This document shows, piece by piece, positions 1 through 10,063 of a stretch of 64,000 nt of DNA. The translations under genes and the position numbers were made by a program. Location of the stretch: NCBI RefSeq assembly GCF_002943525.1, contig NZ_CP025394.1:6649001-6713000 (forward strand). Reading direction: 5' to 3'. Every line of letters begins with the position of its first letter. The stretch's first letter is position 1. The notes beneath the pieces were generated by a model, which was not told where the DNA came from, ran no database searches, and saw only the letters and a program-made list of their open reading frames with translations. The stretch comes from Kitasatospora sp. MMS16-BH015 (GTDB taxonomy: Bacteria > Actinomycetota > Actinomycetes > Streptomycetales > Streptomycetaceae).

Positions 1-1117
1 TCCGGACGGGCTGGGAGCCCTCGTAGCCTGGCAGCCAGTCGAGGGAGGATTCGGTCAGCTCGCGTTCGCCCGCGATGCCGTACATGATTTGGAGGTTCTC
101 CGGGTCACCGGCGACCGCGCGCAGCAGCCACTCGCGCCAGGCCCGGGCCTCGTCGCGGTAGCCGGTGCGCAGCAGCGAGGAGAGGGTGATGGCGGCGTCG
201 CGCAGCCAGGTGTAGCGGTAGTCCCAGTTCCGCTCGCCGCCGATGTCCTCGGGCAGCGAGGTGGTGGGGGCGGCGACGATGCCGCCGGTGGGGGCGTAGG
301 TGAGGCCCTTGAGGGTGATCAGGGAGCGGACCACGGCCTCGCGGTAGGGGCCCTGGTAGGTGCACTGGCTGACCCACTCCTCCCAGAACTGCTCGGTGTC
401 GACGAGCTGGCTCTCGGCGTCCGGCGGGTTCGGGGCGGGCAGGTGGGAGGCCTGCCAGGTGAGCGCGAAGGCGATCCGCTCGCCGGCGGAGACGGTGAAG
501 TCGGCGTAGGTGGTCAGGTCGCGGCCGTAGGTCTCGGCCTCGCCGTCCAGCCAGACCGAGTCGGGGCCGGCCACGGCGGCGGTGCGGTGGGTGCCGTCGG
601 CCTGCTCGACGCGGTGCACCCAGGGCACCACCCGGCCGTAGCTGAACCTCATCCGGACGGCCGAACGCATCCGGACCCTGCCCTTGAGGCCCTCGACGAT
701 CCGGATCATCTGCGGGACCGATTCGGTACCGGTGAGCGGGCGCGGCGGCATGAAGTCGATCACCCGGACGGTGCCGCCCTGGCTGTCCCACTCCTGCTCC
801 AGGATCAGCGAGTCGCCCCGGTAGCGGCGCCGGTCGGCCGGCACCGCGGGCGCGGCGGCCGTCTCGGGCACCGGCCGCACCTCGCCGCCCAGGTCGCACG
901 GGGGTTTCGGGATCGGCCGCGGCACCAGCGGCGCGGTCACCGGTTCGGCCGGGCCGATCCGCCAGAAGCCGTGTTCGTCGGTGCCGAGCAGCCCGGCGAA
1001 GACGGCCGGGGAGTCGAATCTGGGCAGACAGAGCCAGTCCACGGCCCCGTCCCTGCTGACCAGGGCGGCGGTCTGCATGTCCCCGATGAGTGCGTAATCC
1101 TCGATACGGCCGGCCAC
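1..1117 (-). CDS. Glycoside hydrolase family 15 protein (glucoamylase/trehalase-like), 3' part cut by window edge
   Basis: The first 372 residues are present; the C-terminus lies beyond the left edge. The start chosen is GTG at 1117, with GGAG eight bases upstream. The N-terminus reads IEDYALIGDMQTAALV followed by DGAVDWLCLPRFDSPA, typical of GH15 proteins. The GH15 signature RNWDYRYTWLRDA is at about residues 296-308, followed by the helix-rich catalytic barrel and a WLPGYEGSQPVR segment at the cut. The family hydrolyses alpha-glucosidic bonds (glucoamylase, or trehalase in some actinobacteria), and I cannot tell which substrate applies here. There is no signal peptide, so it is probably cytoplasmic. 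It is transcribed divergently from pyrG. Confidence 0.9.
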   Translation of the reverse strand, partial: MAGRIEDYALIGDMQTAALVSRDGAVDWLCLPRFDSPAVFAGLLGTDEHGFWRIGPAEPVTAPLVPRPIPKPPCDLGGEVRPVPETAAAPAVPADRRRYRGDSLILEQEWDSQGGTVRVIDFMPPRPLTGTESVPQMIRIVEGLKGRVRMRSAVRMRFSYGRVVPWVHRVEQADGTHRTAAVAGPDSVWLDGEAETYGRDLTTYADFTVSAGERIAFALTWQASHLPAPNPPDAESQLVDTEQFWEEWVSQCTYQGPYREAVVRSLITLKGLTYAPTGGIVAAPTTSLPEDIGGERNWDYRYTWLRDAAITLSSLLRTGYRDEARAWREWLLRAVAGDPENLQIMYGIAGERELTESSLDWLPGYEGSQPVR

Positions 1118-1524
1118 GTGAGTCTCCAGTTCGCAAGATGTGCTCGGCGGGCGTCCGACTGCGGAACGCTTACGGCTTGCCTGCGCGCACGGAGACCGTC
1201 AGAGTGAGCCCCTCGCCCTCCGCGTGCTCTGTTTGTCGGCGATGCGTCCGTGCAGCTTACGACGCTGGTGGGGCGCGGAGCACGCCTACCGCGCCCCGTA
1301 CTGCCCCAGAGGGGCCGAGTTGAGGAGGAGTTGGTCCGACTGGAGCAACTCCGATTCACTCGGACGGGCGTGCGGTGACCCCTCCGCAGGCGCGTCGGCG
1401 TGGGCCCGAACGCGGTCTGGTCGGGGCGCTGATACCCTGGTATCCCGTGGACTGGTGAGTTCGGACGAGCCTCAGGCCCCACCACCAGCGTCACTTACGA
1501 CACGCGACCCACGGGAGCCCCCTC
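1118..1524. other. Divergent intergenic region, GH15 gene / pyrG
   Basis: These 407 bases hold the promoters of two divergent genes and no convincing ORF. Two small dyads are visible: GGAGTTG/CAACTCC at 1327-1352 with a 12-base loop, and GATACC-CT-GGTATC at 1431-1444. The second lies about 80 bases before the pyrG start, and its TATC half could overlap a -10 box. No clear -35/-10 pair could be assigned by eye. Confidence 0.4.
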
Positions 1525-3201
<1,677 letters not shown>

Positions 3202-3228
3202 GCCAGCGGTAAGTCACGGTGTCGTAGG

Positions 3229-3263
3229 AACGGCGGCTCCCCGGTACTCGGGGAGCCGCCGTT
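3229..3263 (+). terminator. Terminator-like hairpin after pyrG
   Basis: A perfect 14-bp inverted repeat (left arm 3229-3242, right arm 3250-3263) with a 7-base loop begins 27 bases after the pyrG stop. There is no long T run, which is usual for actinobacterial terminators. Confidence 0.8.
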
Positions 3264-3326
3264 CGGCGTTAGATTGGGCCGTACTTTGTGTCATACTGAC
3301 GAGAAGTCGAGAAGGGGTGTGTCGGC

Positions 3327-3947
3327 GTGATCAAGGACGTGGCGGAGGAGTGGGAGGTGCGGACGTCGTCCGTGCCGTTCCAGGGGCGGGTCACCGGGGT
3401 CCGGACGGACGAGGTGCTGATGCCGGACGGTTCGTACGCCCGCCGGGACTACCAGACCCACCCGGGCTCGGTCTCGGTGCTGGCCCTGGACGGGGAGGGG
3501 CGGGTGCTGCTCGTCCGCCAGTACCGGCACCCCGTCCGCCAGCGGCTCTGGGAGCTGCCGGCCGGCCTGCTGGACGTGCCCGGGGAGAACCCGCTGCACG
3601 CGGCGCAGCGGGAGCTGTACGAGGAGGCGCACTGCAAGGCCGGGGCCTGGAAGGTGCTGGTCGACTTCTACACCTCGCCCGGCGGCACGGACGAGGCCCT
3701 GCGGCTCTTCCTGGCGACGGAGCTGGAGGAGGCCGGGGAGGAGCGGTACGCCGCCCACGGGGAGGAGCTGGAGATCGAGATCGCGCGGGTGCCGCTCGAT
3801 GAGCTCGTGGCGCTGGTCCTGGCGGGGGAGCTGCACAACCCGACGCTGATCACGGGGACGCTGGCGCTGCACGCCACGCTGACGGGGGCGGGGATCGACT
3901 CGTTGCGGGCGGCGGAGTCGCCGTGGCCGGCGAGGCCCTTCTCCTGA
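3327..3947 (+). CDS. NUDIX hydrolase, ADP-ribose pyrophosphatase type
   Basis: 206 residues. The GTG start at 3327 has AAGGGG nine bases upstream. The protein carries WELPAGLLDVPGENP followed by RELYEEAH, the NUDIX helix whose glutamates bind Mg2+. Between the first Gly and Glu there is one residue more than the textbook box, and the terminal Gly is replaced; I recall the same form in streptomycete homologues. The downstream PGGTDEALRLFLA stretch is typical of ADP-ribose pyrophosphatases. The expected reaction is hydrolysis of ADP-ribose or a related nucleoside diphosphate to AMP plus a sugar phosphate, in the cytoplasm. It lies alone between the pyrG terminator and a hairpin repeat. Confidence 0.9.
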   Translation: MIKDVAEEWEVRTSSVPFQGRVTGVRTDEVLMPDGSYARRDYQTHPGSVSVLALDGEGRVLLVRQYRHPVRQRLWELPAGLLDVPGENPLHAAQRELYEEAHCKAGAWKVLVDFYTSPGGTDEALRLFLATELEEAGEERYAAHGEELEIEIARVPLDELVALVLAGELHNPTLITGTLALHATLTGAGIDSLRAAESPWPARPFS

Positions 3948-3954
3948 GACGGGT

Positions 3955-4117
3955 CAGTTGCACTATCGAGGGGCGCGGGGAACTGCGCGCCCGGCCCGGT
4001 AGCTCGCCTTCGAGATCGCAGAGATGCCCACTTGCACCGTCATCGGATAGTGCACGTGGGCATCTGCGTAAGACAGCGGCAGAGTGCAGGGTGGGCCGCG
4101 CCGTTCCCCGCGCCCCT
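3955..4117. repeat. Nested hairpin, copy of an interspersed intergenic repeat
   Basis: The outer arms carry the core AGGGGCGCGGGGAAC (from 3955 on the + strand, 4097-4117 inverted). Inside them is a second hairpin with 15-bp arms at 4022-4036 and 4051-4065 (one mismatch) around a 14-base loop. The same core recurs around 20221-20397 and on both sides of the IS30 element. It lies just after the NUDIX gene and could end its transcription. Confidence 0.75.
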
Positions 4118-4151
4118 CACCACGCGGGTGAATTGACGGGTCGTAGTACTG

Positions 4152-6518
4152 GTGTCACTGATCAGGAGGAGGCCGGTCGAACTACGCTTCGCGGACAGGG
4201 CGGCGTTGGACGACTGGTCGGGAGTGGCGCTGGTGGCGACGGAGGACGGGCCCGGCGTCTGGGCCGGGCGGCAGGGGGAGTTGGCGGCGCTCGCGGCGGC
4301 GGGTGAGCGGGGTGGGGTGCTCGTGGTGGCCGGGCGGCCGGGGTCGGGGCGGACCTCGTTGGCCGTGCGGTACGCCGGGGCGGTGGCCGGGGAGTACCCG
4401 GACGGGGTGCTGTACGCGCGGGTGTCCGCGCCGGACGGGAGCCTGCTGCCGGCGGGCCGGGTGGCGCGGCAGCTGCTGGGGCAGCTGGGGGAGTCGGCGT
4501 CGGCGGAGCCGGTGCCGGGGGCGGCGGATCCGGCCTGCGCGGAGTGGCGGGCGGCGCTGCGGGGGCGGCGGGTGCTGGTGGTCCTGGACGACGTGGGGGA
4601 GGCCGAGCAGCTGAAGCCGCTGCTCGCGGAGGAGCCGGGCAGCCTGGTGCTGGCCACCACCGCCGGGCCGCTGAACGGGATCGAGGGGATCGACCCGGTG
4701 ATCCTGGGCGGTCTCGGGCTGACCGCCGCCACCGAGCTGCTGAGCGGGCTGGTCGGCGGGACGCGGATCAGCTGTGACCCGGTGGGGGCGGCGAAGCTGG
4801 TGGAGGCCTGCGGGGCCGGGCCGGCCGCGCTGCGGCTGATGGCCGGCTGGCTCAAGGCCAACGGCAAGGCCGCCGTGACGGACGCGGCCGCCGAGCTCGC
4901 GGCGGTGACGCAGCCGGCCACGCCGGCGGCCGAGGGCAGGCGGGGGAAGAGCCGCCGCAAGGGCCGCTCCTCGGGCCAGGTGGCCGACCCGCTGGAGGTC
5001 GAGCGGCTGAACCGGGCCGCCGAGGCGGCCGTGGACGCGGACACCGAGCTCGACGTGGGCACCGGGGTCGGCCTGGACGGCGTACCGAGGATCGTCCCGA
5101 CCGGGCCGTGGCAGGCGGACCCGGAGGCGGCGGACGATCAGGTGGGCGGGCGGGCCGAGGGGCAGGGCCAGGGGCGCTCCCGGCAGGGGGCCCGTACCGG
5201 TGGTGCGCCCGGTGGCGCGCCCGGTGGACCGGCCGTGGTCACGGACACCGCCCCGGCGGCCGGCTTCGCCGGGTCTGCGGCGGTCGCCGACTTCGTCGTG
5301 CCGCTCGGTTCCGCCGTGCCCACCGGCTTCGCGGGGCCGGCCGGAGCTGCCGTCGGCGCCGGGTCTGCCGACCCGGCAGCCCCGGCCGTGGCCGACGGCT
5401 CCGCGAAGGGGGCTTCCGCCACGGGCGGGGCCGTCCCGGTGGCGGACGGGGATCCGTTGAGCGGGGCGTTCCTGCTCGGGTACCGGGCGCTGTCCGCCGG
5501 GGAGGGGCGGATGCTGCGGATGTTGACGCTGGCGCCGGGGCAGGTGGCGGATCTGCGGACGGCTTCGGCGTTGGTGGGGTGTCCGGCGCCGGATGCGGGG
5601 GCGGTGTTGCAGCGGTTGGCGGAGCGGGAGCTGGTGGAGGTGATGGGGGCGGGGGCCGACGGGGTGGTGCGGTACCGGCTGCCGGGGCGGCTGTACGGGC
5701 GGGTGGTGGCGCTGCGGGAGGGGGCGGACCGGGCGGCCGAGGTGGAGTTGGCGCGGGCCCGGCTGCTGGAGCGGCTGGTGCGGCTGGTGGATTCGGCGCG
5801 GGAGCTGCTGGAGCGGGGGTCGGTGGCGGATCCGCTGCCGGGGCCGCTGCGGCTGCGCGGGGCCGGGCAGGCCCGGGCCTGGTTGGCGGAGGAGCGGGAC
5901 GGGCTGATCGGGGCGGCCGAGGAGGCCGTGGCGGCGGCGGACCTGGACGGGACGGCCGGGCGGCTGGTCACGGCACTGCTGCGGGCGCTGCCGCTGACCG
6001 GACGGGCGGCGCCGGCCGAGCTGTACCGGCTGCACGGCCTGGTGGCCGAGCTCGCGGGGCGCTCGGGTGACTCCCGTCGGGTGACGGCCGCGCTGCTCAA
6101 CCTGGGTGATCTCCAGCGGGCGGCCGGCCGCTGGTCGGCGGCGGCCGAGCGCTACCGGGCGGCCCTGGAGAACGGCCGGGCGGGCGGGGACGAGACGGCC
6201 TGCGCGCGGGCGCTGGAGAGCGTGGCCGGCTGCCACCGGGCCCAGGGCGACGCGGTGCGGGCGGCCGACTGGTACGGCCGGGCGCTGGCGCTGCGGCAGG
6301 GCCTGGGGGAGCGGGCCGCCGAGGCCCGGTTGCTGGCCCGGCTGGCGGAGGCGCACACCGCGCAGCGGCGGTTCGAGGAGGCCGAGCGGGAGTACCGGGC
6401 GGCGCTCGCACTGCTGCGCCGGCTGGAGGACGCGGCGGGCCAGGTGGCCGTCGGTACGGCCCTGAGAAGGCTGAGGGAACAGGTCGAGGGTGAGCGGCTC
6501 CGGGTGACTTCGGAGTAA
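4152..6518 (+). CDS. STAND-type P-loop ATPase with C-terminal TPR repeats (AfsR-like, no DNA-binding domain)
   Basis: 788 residues. An NB-ARC-like ATPase domain comes first: Walker A GRPGSGRTS at 61-69, Walker B VLVVLDD at 141-147, and LVLATTAG as the following sensor-like strand. A Gly/Ala/Pro-rich linker spans about 255-440, then a helical region, then about three tetratricopeptide-type repeats over the last 130 residues. STAND proteins act as ATP-driven switches that assemble when a sensor domain binds a partner. The SARP DNA-binding domain of true AfsR is absent, so this is not obviously a transcription factor. The start is uncertain: GTG 4152 has a poor ribosome site, and an AGGAGGAGG run lies just inside the reading frame at about 4170, pointing to a later start. 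Confidence 0.75.
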   Translation: MSLIRRRPVELRFADRAALDDWSGVALVATEDGPGVWAGRQGELAALAAAGERGGVLVVAGRPGSGRTSLAVRYAGAVAGEYPDGVLYARVSAPDGSLLPAGRVARQLLGQLGESASAEPVPGAADPACAEWRAALRGRRVLVVLDDVGEAEQLKPLLAEEPGSLVLATTAGPLNGIEGIDPVILGGLGLTAATELLSGLVGGTRISCDPVGAAKLVEACGAGPAALRLMAGWLKANGKAAVTDAAAELAAVTQPATPAAEGRRGKSRRKGRSSGQVADPLEVERLNRAAEAAVDADTELDVGTGVGLDGVPRIVPTGPWQADPEAADDQVGGRAEGQGQGRSRQGARTGGAPGGAPGGPAVVTDTAPAAGFAGSAAVADFVVPLGSAVPTGFAGPAGAAVGAGSADPAAPAVADGSAKGASATGGAVPVADGDPLSGAFLLGYRALSAGEGRMLRMLTLAPGQVADLRTASALVGCPAPDAGAVLQRLAERELVEVMGAGADGVVRYRLPGRLYGRVVALREGADRAAEVELARARLLERLVRLVDSARELLERGSVADPLPGPLRLRGAGQARAWLAEERDGLIGAAEEAVAAADLDGTAGRLVTALLRALPLTGRAAPAELYRLHGLVAELAGRSGDSRRVTAALLNLGDLQRAAGRWSAAAERYRAALENGRAGGDETACARALESVAGCHRAQGDAVRAADWYGRALALRQGLGERAAEARLLARLAEAHTAQRRFEEAEREYRAALALLRRLEDAAGQVAVGTALRRLREQVEGERLRVTSE

Positions 6519-6616
6519 TGTCCGATCTGCCCTTTTGTCCAGTGTTTGGGTGGTTCGTAGCGCTACAAGCCTACGAACCTGCCAATGACTCCGGCTGATT
6601 TATTCAGTTTGGAAGG

Positions 6617-6645
6617 CTGACGGATCCGCTGGGCTTCATTACACT
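6617..6645 (+). promoter_or_regulatory. Possible ald promoter
   Basis: CTGACG (6617-6622) and TACACT (6640-6645) are separated by 17 bases in an AT-richer stretch, resembling a housekeeping sigma promoter. The predicted leader before the ald start would be about 110 bases. This was found by eye only. Confidence 0.35.
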
Positions 6646-6760
6646 CGACCTTAGTCGCGCAGCGAAGCGTGCCCCGGTGTCCTCCGGTGGCTTCCGCTTG
6701 CGCGTCGCCCGCCGGTCTTCCCCGGCCGGGACCCCCAGGCATAAAGGGACGTGTTCAGTC

Positions 6761-7876
6761 GTGAAGGTCGGCATCCCCCGCGAGGTCAAGAACCACGAGT
6801 ACCGCGTGGCCATCACGCCCGCCGGCGTGCATGAGCTGGTCCGCAACGGACACGAGGTCTTCATCGAGGACAACGCCGGTGTCGGCTCCTCGATCCCCAA
6901 CGAGGAGTACGTGGCCGCCGGCGCCACCATCCTCGACACCGCTGACGAGGTCTGGGCCACCGCCGACCTGCTGCTCAAGGTGAAGGAGCCGATCGCGCAG
7001 GAGTACCACCGCCTGCGCAAGGGCCAGACCCTCTTCACCTACCTGCACCTCGCGGCCGACCGCGCCGGCACGGACGCGCTGGTCGCCTCCGGCACCACCG
7101 CGATCGCGTACGAGACCGTGCAGCTGGGCAACGGCGCGCTGCCGCTGCTCGCCCCGATGTCCGAGGTCGCGGGCCGGCTGGCCCCGCAGGTCGGCTCGTA
7201 CCACCTGATGCGCCCGGCCGGCGGCCGCGGCACCCTGCCCGGTGGCGTGCCCGGCACCCACCCGGCCAAGTGCGTGGTCATCGGCGGCGGCGTCTCCGGC
7301 TGGCACGCCGCGACCATCGCGATCGGCATGGGCTACGAGGTGACCCTGCTCGACCGCGACATCAACAAGCTGCGCGAGGCCGACAAGGTCTTCGGCACCA
7401 AGGTCAAGGCCATCGTCTCCAACTCCTTCGAGCTGGAGAAGGCCGTCGTCGAGGCCGACCTGGTCATCGGCGCCGTGCTGATCCCGGGCGCCAAGGCCCC
7501 GAAGCTGGTCACCAACGAGCTGGTCGCCAAGATGAAGCCGGGCTCCGTGCTCGTCGACATCGCGATCGACCAGGGCGGCTGCTTCGAGGACTCGCACGCC
7601 ACCACCCACGCCGAGCCGACCTTCCAGGTCCACAACTCGGTCTTCTACTGCGTGGCGAACATGCCGGGCGCCGTCCCGAACACCTCCACCTACGCGCTGA
7701 CCAACGCGACGCTGCCGTACGTCGTCGAGCTGGCCAACCGTGGTTGGAAGGAGGCGCTGCGCCGCGACGCCGCGCTGGCCAAGGGCCTGAACGTGCACGA
7801 GGGCCAGATCACCTACGGCGCCGTCGCCGAGGCCTTCGGCCTGGAGTCCGTCTCCCTTGACAGCGTGCTCGCCTGA
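6761..7876 (+). CDS. ald: Alanine dehydrogenase
   Basis: 371 residues starting at GTG 6761 (VKVGIPREVKNHEYRVAITP), with AAGGGA upstream. It interconverts L-alanine and pyruvate plus ammonia using NAD(H), for alanine catabolism or nitrogen assimilation. Visible motifs are KVKEP and TYLHLAAD, containing the pyruvate-binding Lys and catalytic His, the Rossmann turn VVIGGGVSG, and the DIAIDQGGCFE block. Length and sequence are normal for the family. The frame is open further upstream, but the extra residues do not look like Ald. It is monocistronic: a 242-base promoter region lies before it and a terminator after it. Confidence 0.97.
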   Translation: MKVGIPREVKNHEYRVAITPAGVHELVRNGHEVFIEDNAGVGSSIPNEEYVAAGATILDTADEVWATADLLLKVKEPIAQEYHRLRKGQTLFTYLHLAADRAGTDALVASGTTAIAYETVQLGNGALPLLAPMSEVAGRLAPQVGSYHLMRPAGGRGTLPGGVPGTHPAKCVVIGGGVSGWHAATIAIGMGYEVTLLDRDINKLREADKVFGTKVKAIVSNSFELEKAVVEADLVIGAVLIPGAKAPKLVTNELVAKMKPGSVLVDIAIDQGGCFEDSHATTHAEPTFQVHNSVFYCVANMPGAVPNTSTYALTNATLPYVVELANRGWKEALRRDAALAKGLNVHEGQITYGAVAEAFGLESVSLDSVLA

Positions 7877-7895
7877 CGATCCGTCAGTGGAGTGT

Positions 7896-7928
7896 GCCCC
7901 CGGTCCCGCCGTGCGCGGGGCCGGGGGC
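7896..7928 (+). terminator. Terminator-like hairpin after ald
   Basis: 14-bp arms (7896-7909 and 7915-7928, one G-T pair) with a 5-base loop lie 20 bases after the ald stop. Confidence 0.7.
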
Positions 7929-8177
7929 TTCGCCGTGCCCGCAGGAAGCCGAGGGGAATCCCATGCGCGGGTGACTTGTCAAGCCCCGGGTGACCTGCGG
8001 GTGGAGACGAGATGTCAATTTATGTGCAACACGTCACCCGCCCGGTGTGACGACCACTCGCCCGCACCCACGGTGAGGGGGCGATGTGCGCGGAAACGTT
8101 AGGCTCACGGGCCTCTCGATCCCTTGACAGCGACCGGGTCGACGGCCGACACATCCGGCCCACTACCGTGGATTGTG

Positions 8178-8207
8178 TTGCTGCGAACGCCGCAGACGGC
8201 CTAGAGT
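8178..8207 (+). promoter_or_regulatory. Possible promoter of the parA-scp gene group
   Basis: TTGCTG (8178-8183) and TAGAGT (8202-8207) are 18 bases apart. TAGAGT is a close match to the streptomycete -10 consensus. The start codon of parA follows about 75 bases downstream. Confidence 0.4.
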
Positions 8208-8281
8208 CGCAAACCGTCGGCATGCTGCCACGCTGACGAATCGACATAGAGTCCTGGATGCCCAAGGAGGTAAGACGACTT

Positions 8282-9460
8282 GTGAATGAGTCGACATTTG
8301 CTCCCGGGGGTGGTCAGCCAGGACTGGCGGAGACCCCTGACTTTTCTGCGGGCGCCGGGCAGCCGAACGAGGACCACTCGGCCCGGCAGGCCACGGTGGG
8401 CTCGGTGGAGGTCGGCTCGGTCGCGGTCCGCACCTTCGAGGCACGCCAGAGCGTCGCTACCACGACCGCCACCGACTACGACGCCGAGCTGCCCGCCCAC
8501 GGGCTGGCCTACGGCGACTTCGCCTACGGGTCCTACGACGACCCGGACGCCGAATACGAACCCGACCCGGAGTACGCCGCGACCTTGGCCCCTGACGCAG
8601 CCCGTCAGCGACGCGAGCGGGTCGGCCCCACCGGCCGTCCGCTGCCCTACTTCCCGATCCCCGCGCCGCTGGCCGAGCACGGCCCCGCGCAGATCATCGC
8701 CATGTGCAACCAGAAGGGCGGCGTCGGCAAGACCACGTCGACCATCAACCTGGGCGCGGCGCTGGCGGAGTACGGCCGCCGGGTGCTGCTGGTGGACTTC
8801 GACCCGCAGGGCGCCCTGTCGGTCGGCCTCGGCGTCAACCCGATGGAGCTCGACGTCACGGTCTACAACCTGCTCATGGAGCGGGGGCTGACGGCCGATG
8901 AGGTGCTGCTGAAGACCGCCGTCCCCGGCATGGACCTGCTGCCCTCGAACATCGACCTCTCCGCCGCCGAGGTGCAGCTGGTCAGCGAGGTCGCCCGCGA
9001 GTCCGCGCTGGCCCGCGCGTTGAAGCCGCTGCTGCCCGACTACGACTACGTCATCATCGACTGCCAGCCCTCCCTGGGCCTGCTGACGGTCAATGCCCTG
9101 ACGGCGGCTCACAGCGTCATCGTGCCGCTGGAGTGCGAGTTCTTCGCGCTGCGCGGGGTCGCGCTGCTCACCGAGACCATCGAGAAGGTCTGCGAGCGGC
9201 TCAACCCCGACCTGCGCCTGGACGGCATCCTGGCCACCATGTACGACTCGCGCACCGTGCACAGCCGCGAGGTGCTGGCCCGGGTGGTCGAGGCCTTCGG
9301 CGACCACGTGTTCCACACCGTGATCGGACGGACCGTCCGCTTCCCGGAGACCACCGTGGCCGGCGAGCCGATCACCACGTACGCGACCAACTCGGTCGGC
9401 GCCGCCGCCTACCGTCAGCTCGCCAGGGAGGTGCTCGACCGGTGCCGCCCCGTCGAGTGA
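8282..9460 (+). CDS. ParA-family ATPase (chromosomal, next to scpAB)
   Basis: 392 residues from GTG 8282. An AAGGAGG at 8264-8270 supports this start over the in-frame ATG 8258, whose codons would contain that site. About 130 residues of acidic, disordered N-terminus precede the deviant Walker A KGGVGKTT (about 145-152) that marks ParA/MinD ATPases. The switch motif LLVDFDPQGALS and YVIIDCQPSLG (Walker B) follow. ParA proteins form ATP-dependent dimers on DNA and position cargo through a partner protein. This is not the oriC parAB locus: no ParB gene or parS-like site is seen nearby. The next gene overlaps it and is a candidate partner. Confidence 0.92.
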   Translation: MNESTFAPGGGQPGLAETPDFSAGAGQPNEDHSARQATVGSVEVGSVAVRTFEARQSVATTTATDYDAELPAHGLAYGDFAYGSYDDPDAEYEPDPEYAATLAPDAARQRRERVGPTGRPLPYFPIPAPLAEHGPAQIIAMCNQKGGVGKTTSTINLGAALAEYGRRVLLVDFDPQGALSVGLGVNPMELDVTVYNLLMERGLTADEVLLKTAVPGMDLLPSNIDLSAAEVQLVSEVARESALARALKPLLPDYDYVIIDCQPSLGLLTVNALTAAHSVIVPLECEFFALRGVALLTETIEKVCERLNPDLRLDGILATMYDSRTVHSREVLARVVEAFGDHVFHTVIGRTVRFPETTVAGEPITTYATNSVGAAAYRQLAREVLDRCRPVE

Positions 9461-9936
9461 GTCTCCCGGGGGCCGACGAGCTGTTCCGGACCACCGGCGG
9501 GATGGCGCTGTCGCCCTCCCTGCAGCAGCGTCCGGCCGAGGCACCCCGTCCGGAGACCGCGCGAGCGGCCGAACCGGCTCCCGAGGCCGCCGAGGCGCCC
9601 ACCCGGCGCGAGGTGCCGCCCGCACGGGCCGAGCAGCACACCGCCGCCCCCGCCGGGGCGGAGGAGGGCGGGGAGGCCGCCGCCCGGCGGCCCCGCCCCC
9701 GGGGCCGGGCGCCCCGGCGGCCCAGCGGGCGCGAGCGGCACGACGAGAAGATCACCGTCTACGTCTCCGCCGAAGAGCTGATGGACCTGGAGCACGCCCG
9801 GCTCGTCCTGCGCGGCGAGCACGGGCTCGCGGTGGACCGCGGCCGGGTGGTCCGGGAGGCCATCGCCGTGGTGCTGGCCGATCTGGAGCAGCGCGGCGAG
9901 AGCAGCATCCTGGTGCGGCGGCTGCGCGGGCGCTGA
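9442..9936 (+). CDS. Small protein with putative C-terminal ribbon-helix-helix domain, coupled to parA
   Basis: 164 residues, unrecognised by name. GTG 9442 has GGGAGG ten bases upstream and overlaps the end of parA by 19 bases. A second in-frame GTG at 9457 would give a GTGA overlap but lacks a ribosome site. The first half is Pro/Ala/Glu/Arg-rich and probably disordered. The last 60 residues read as a strand (EKITVYVS), a helix (AEELMDLEHARLVLRGEHG) and a helix (DRGRVVREAIAVVLADLE), the order of a ribbon-helix-helix DNA-binding domain. RHH proteins serve as centromere-binding partners of ParA in several plasmids. That role here is inferred from the overlap and the fold guess. Confidence 0.65.
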   Translation: MPPRRVSLPGADELFRTTGGMALSPSLQQRPAEAPRPETARAAEPAPEAAEAPTRREVPPARAEQHTAAPAGAEEGGEAAARRPRPRGRAPRRPSGRERHDEKITVYVSAEELMDLEHARLVLRGEHGLAVDRGRVVREAIAVVLADLEQRGESSILVRRLRGR

Positions 9937-10063
9937 GCCCCGCCGCCGCGGGCGCCGCACGGGCGCCCGGCGCGTGGCCCGGCCGAGGGCGTGCGCCCGG
10001 CGCTCGCCGGGCGGTGGCGCGCGGGCCTGTCGCTGGCCAGGGGTGCCCGCCCGGTGGGGCAGG

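Larger units (their letters stand above)
7877..8281. other. Intergenic region ald / parA
   Basis: These 405 bases hold the ald terminator near the start and the proposed parA promoter near the end. No plausible gene is seen. A TTGACA hexamer at about 8125 has no good partner -10 box at 17 bases. Confidence 0.5.

Noticed and set aside
8282..9460. The oriC-proximal parAB partition locus
   Set aside because: No parB gene follows and no GTTTCACGTGAAAC-like parS site was seen. The ParA lies with scpAB instead.
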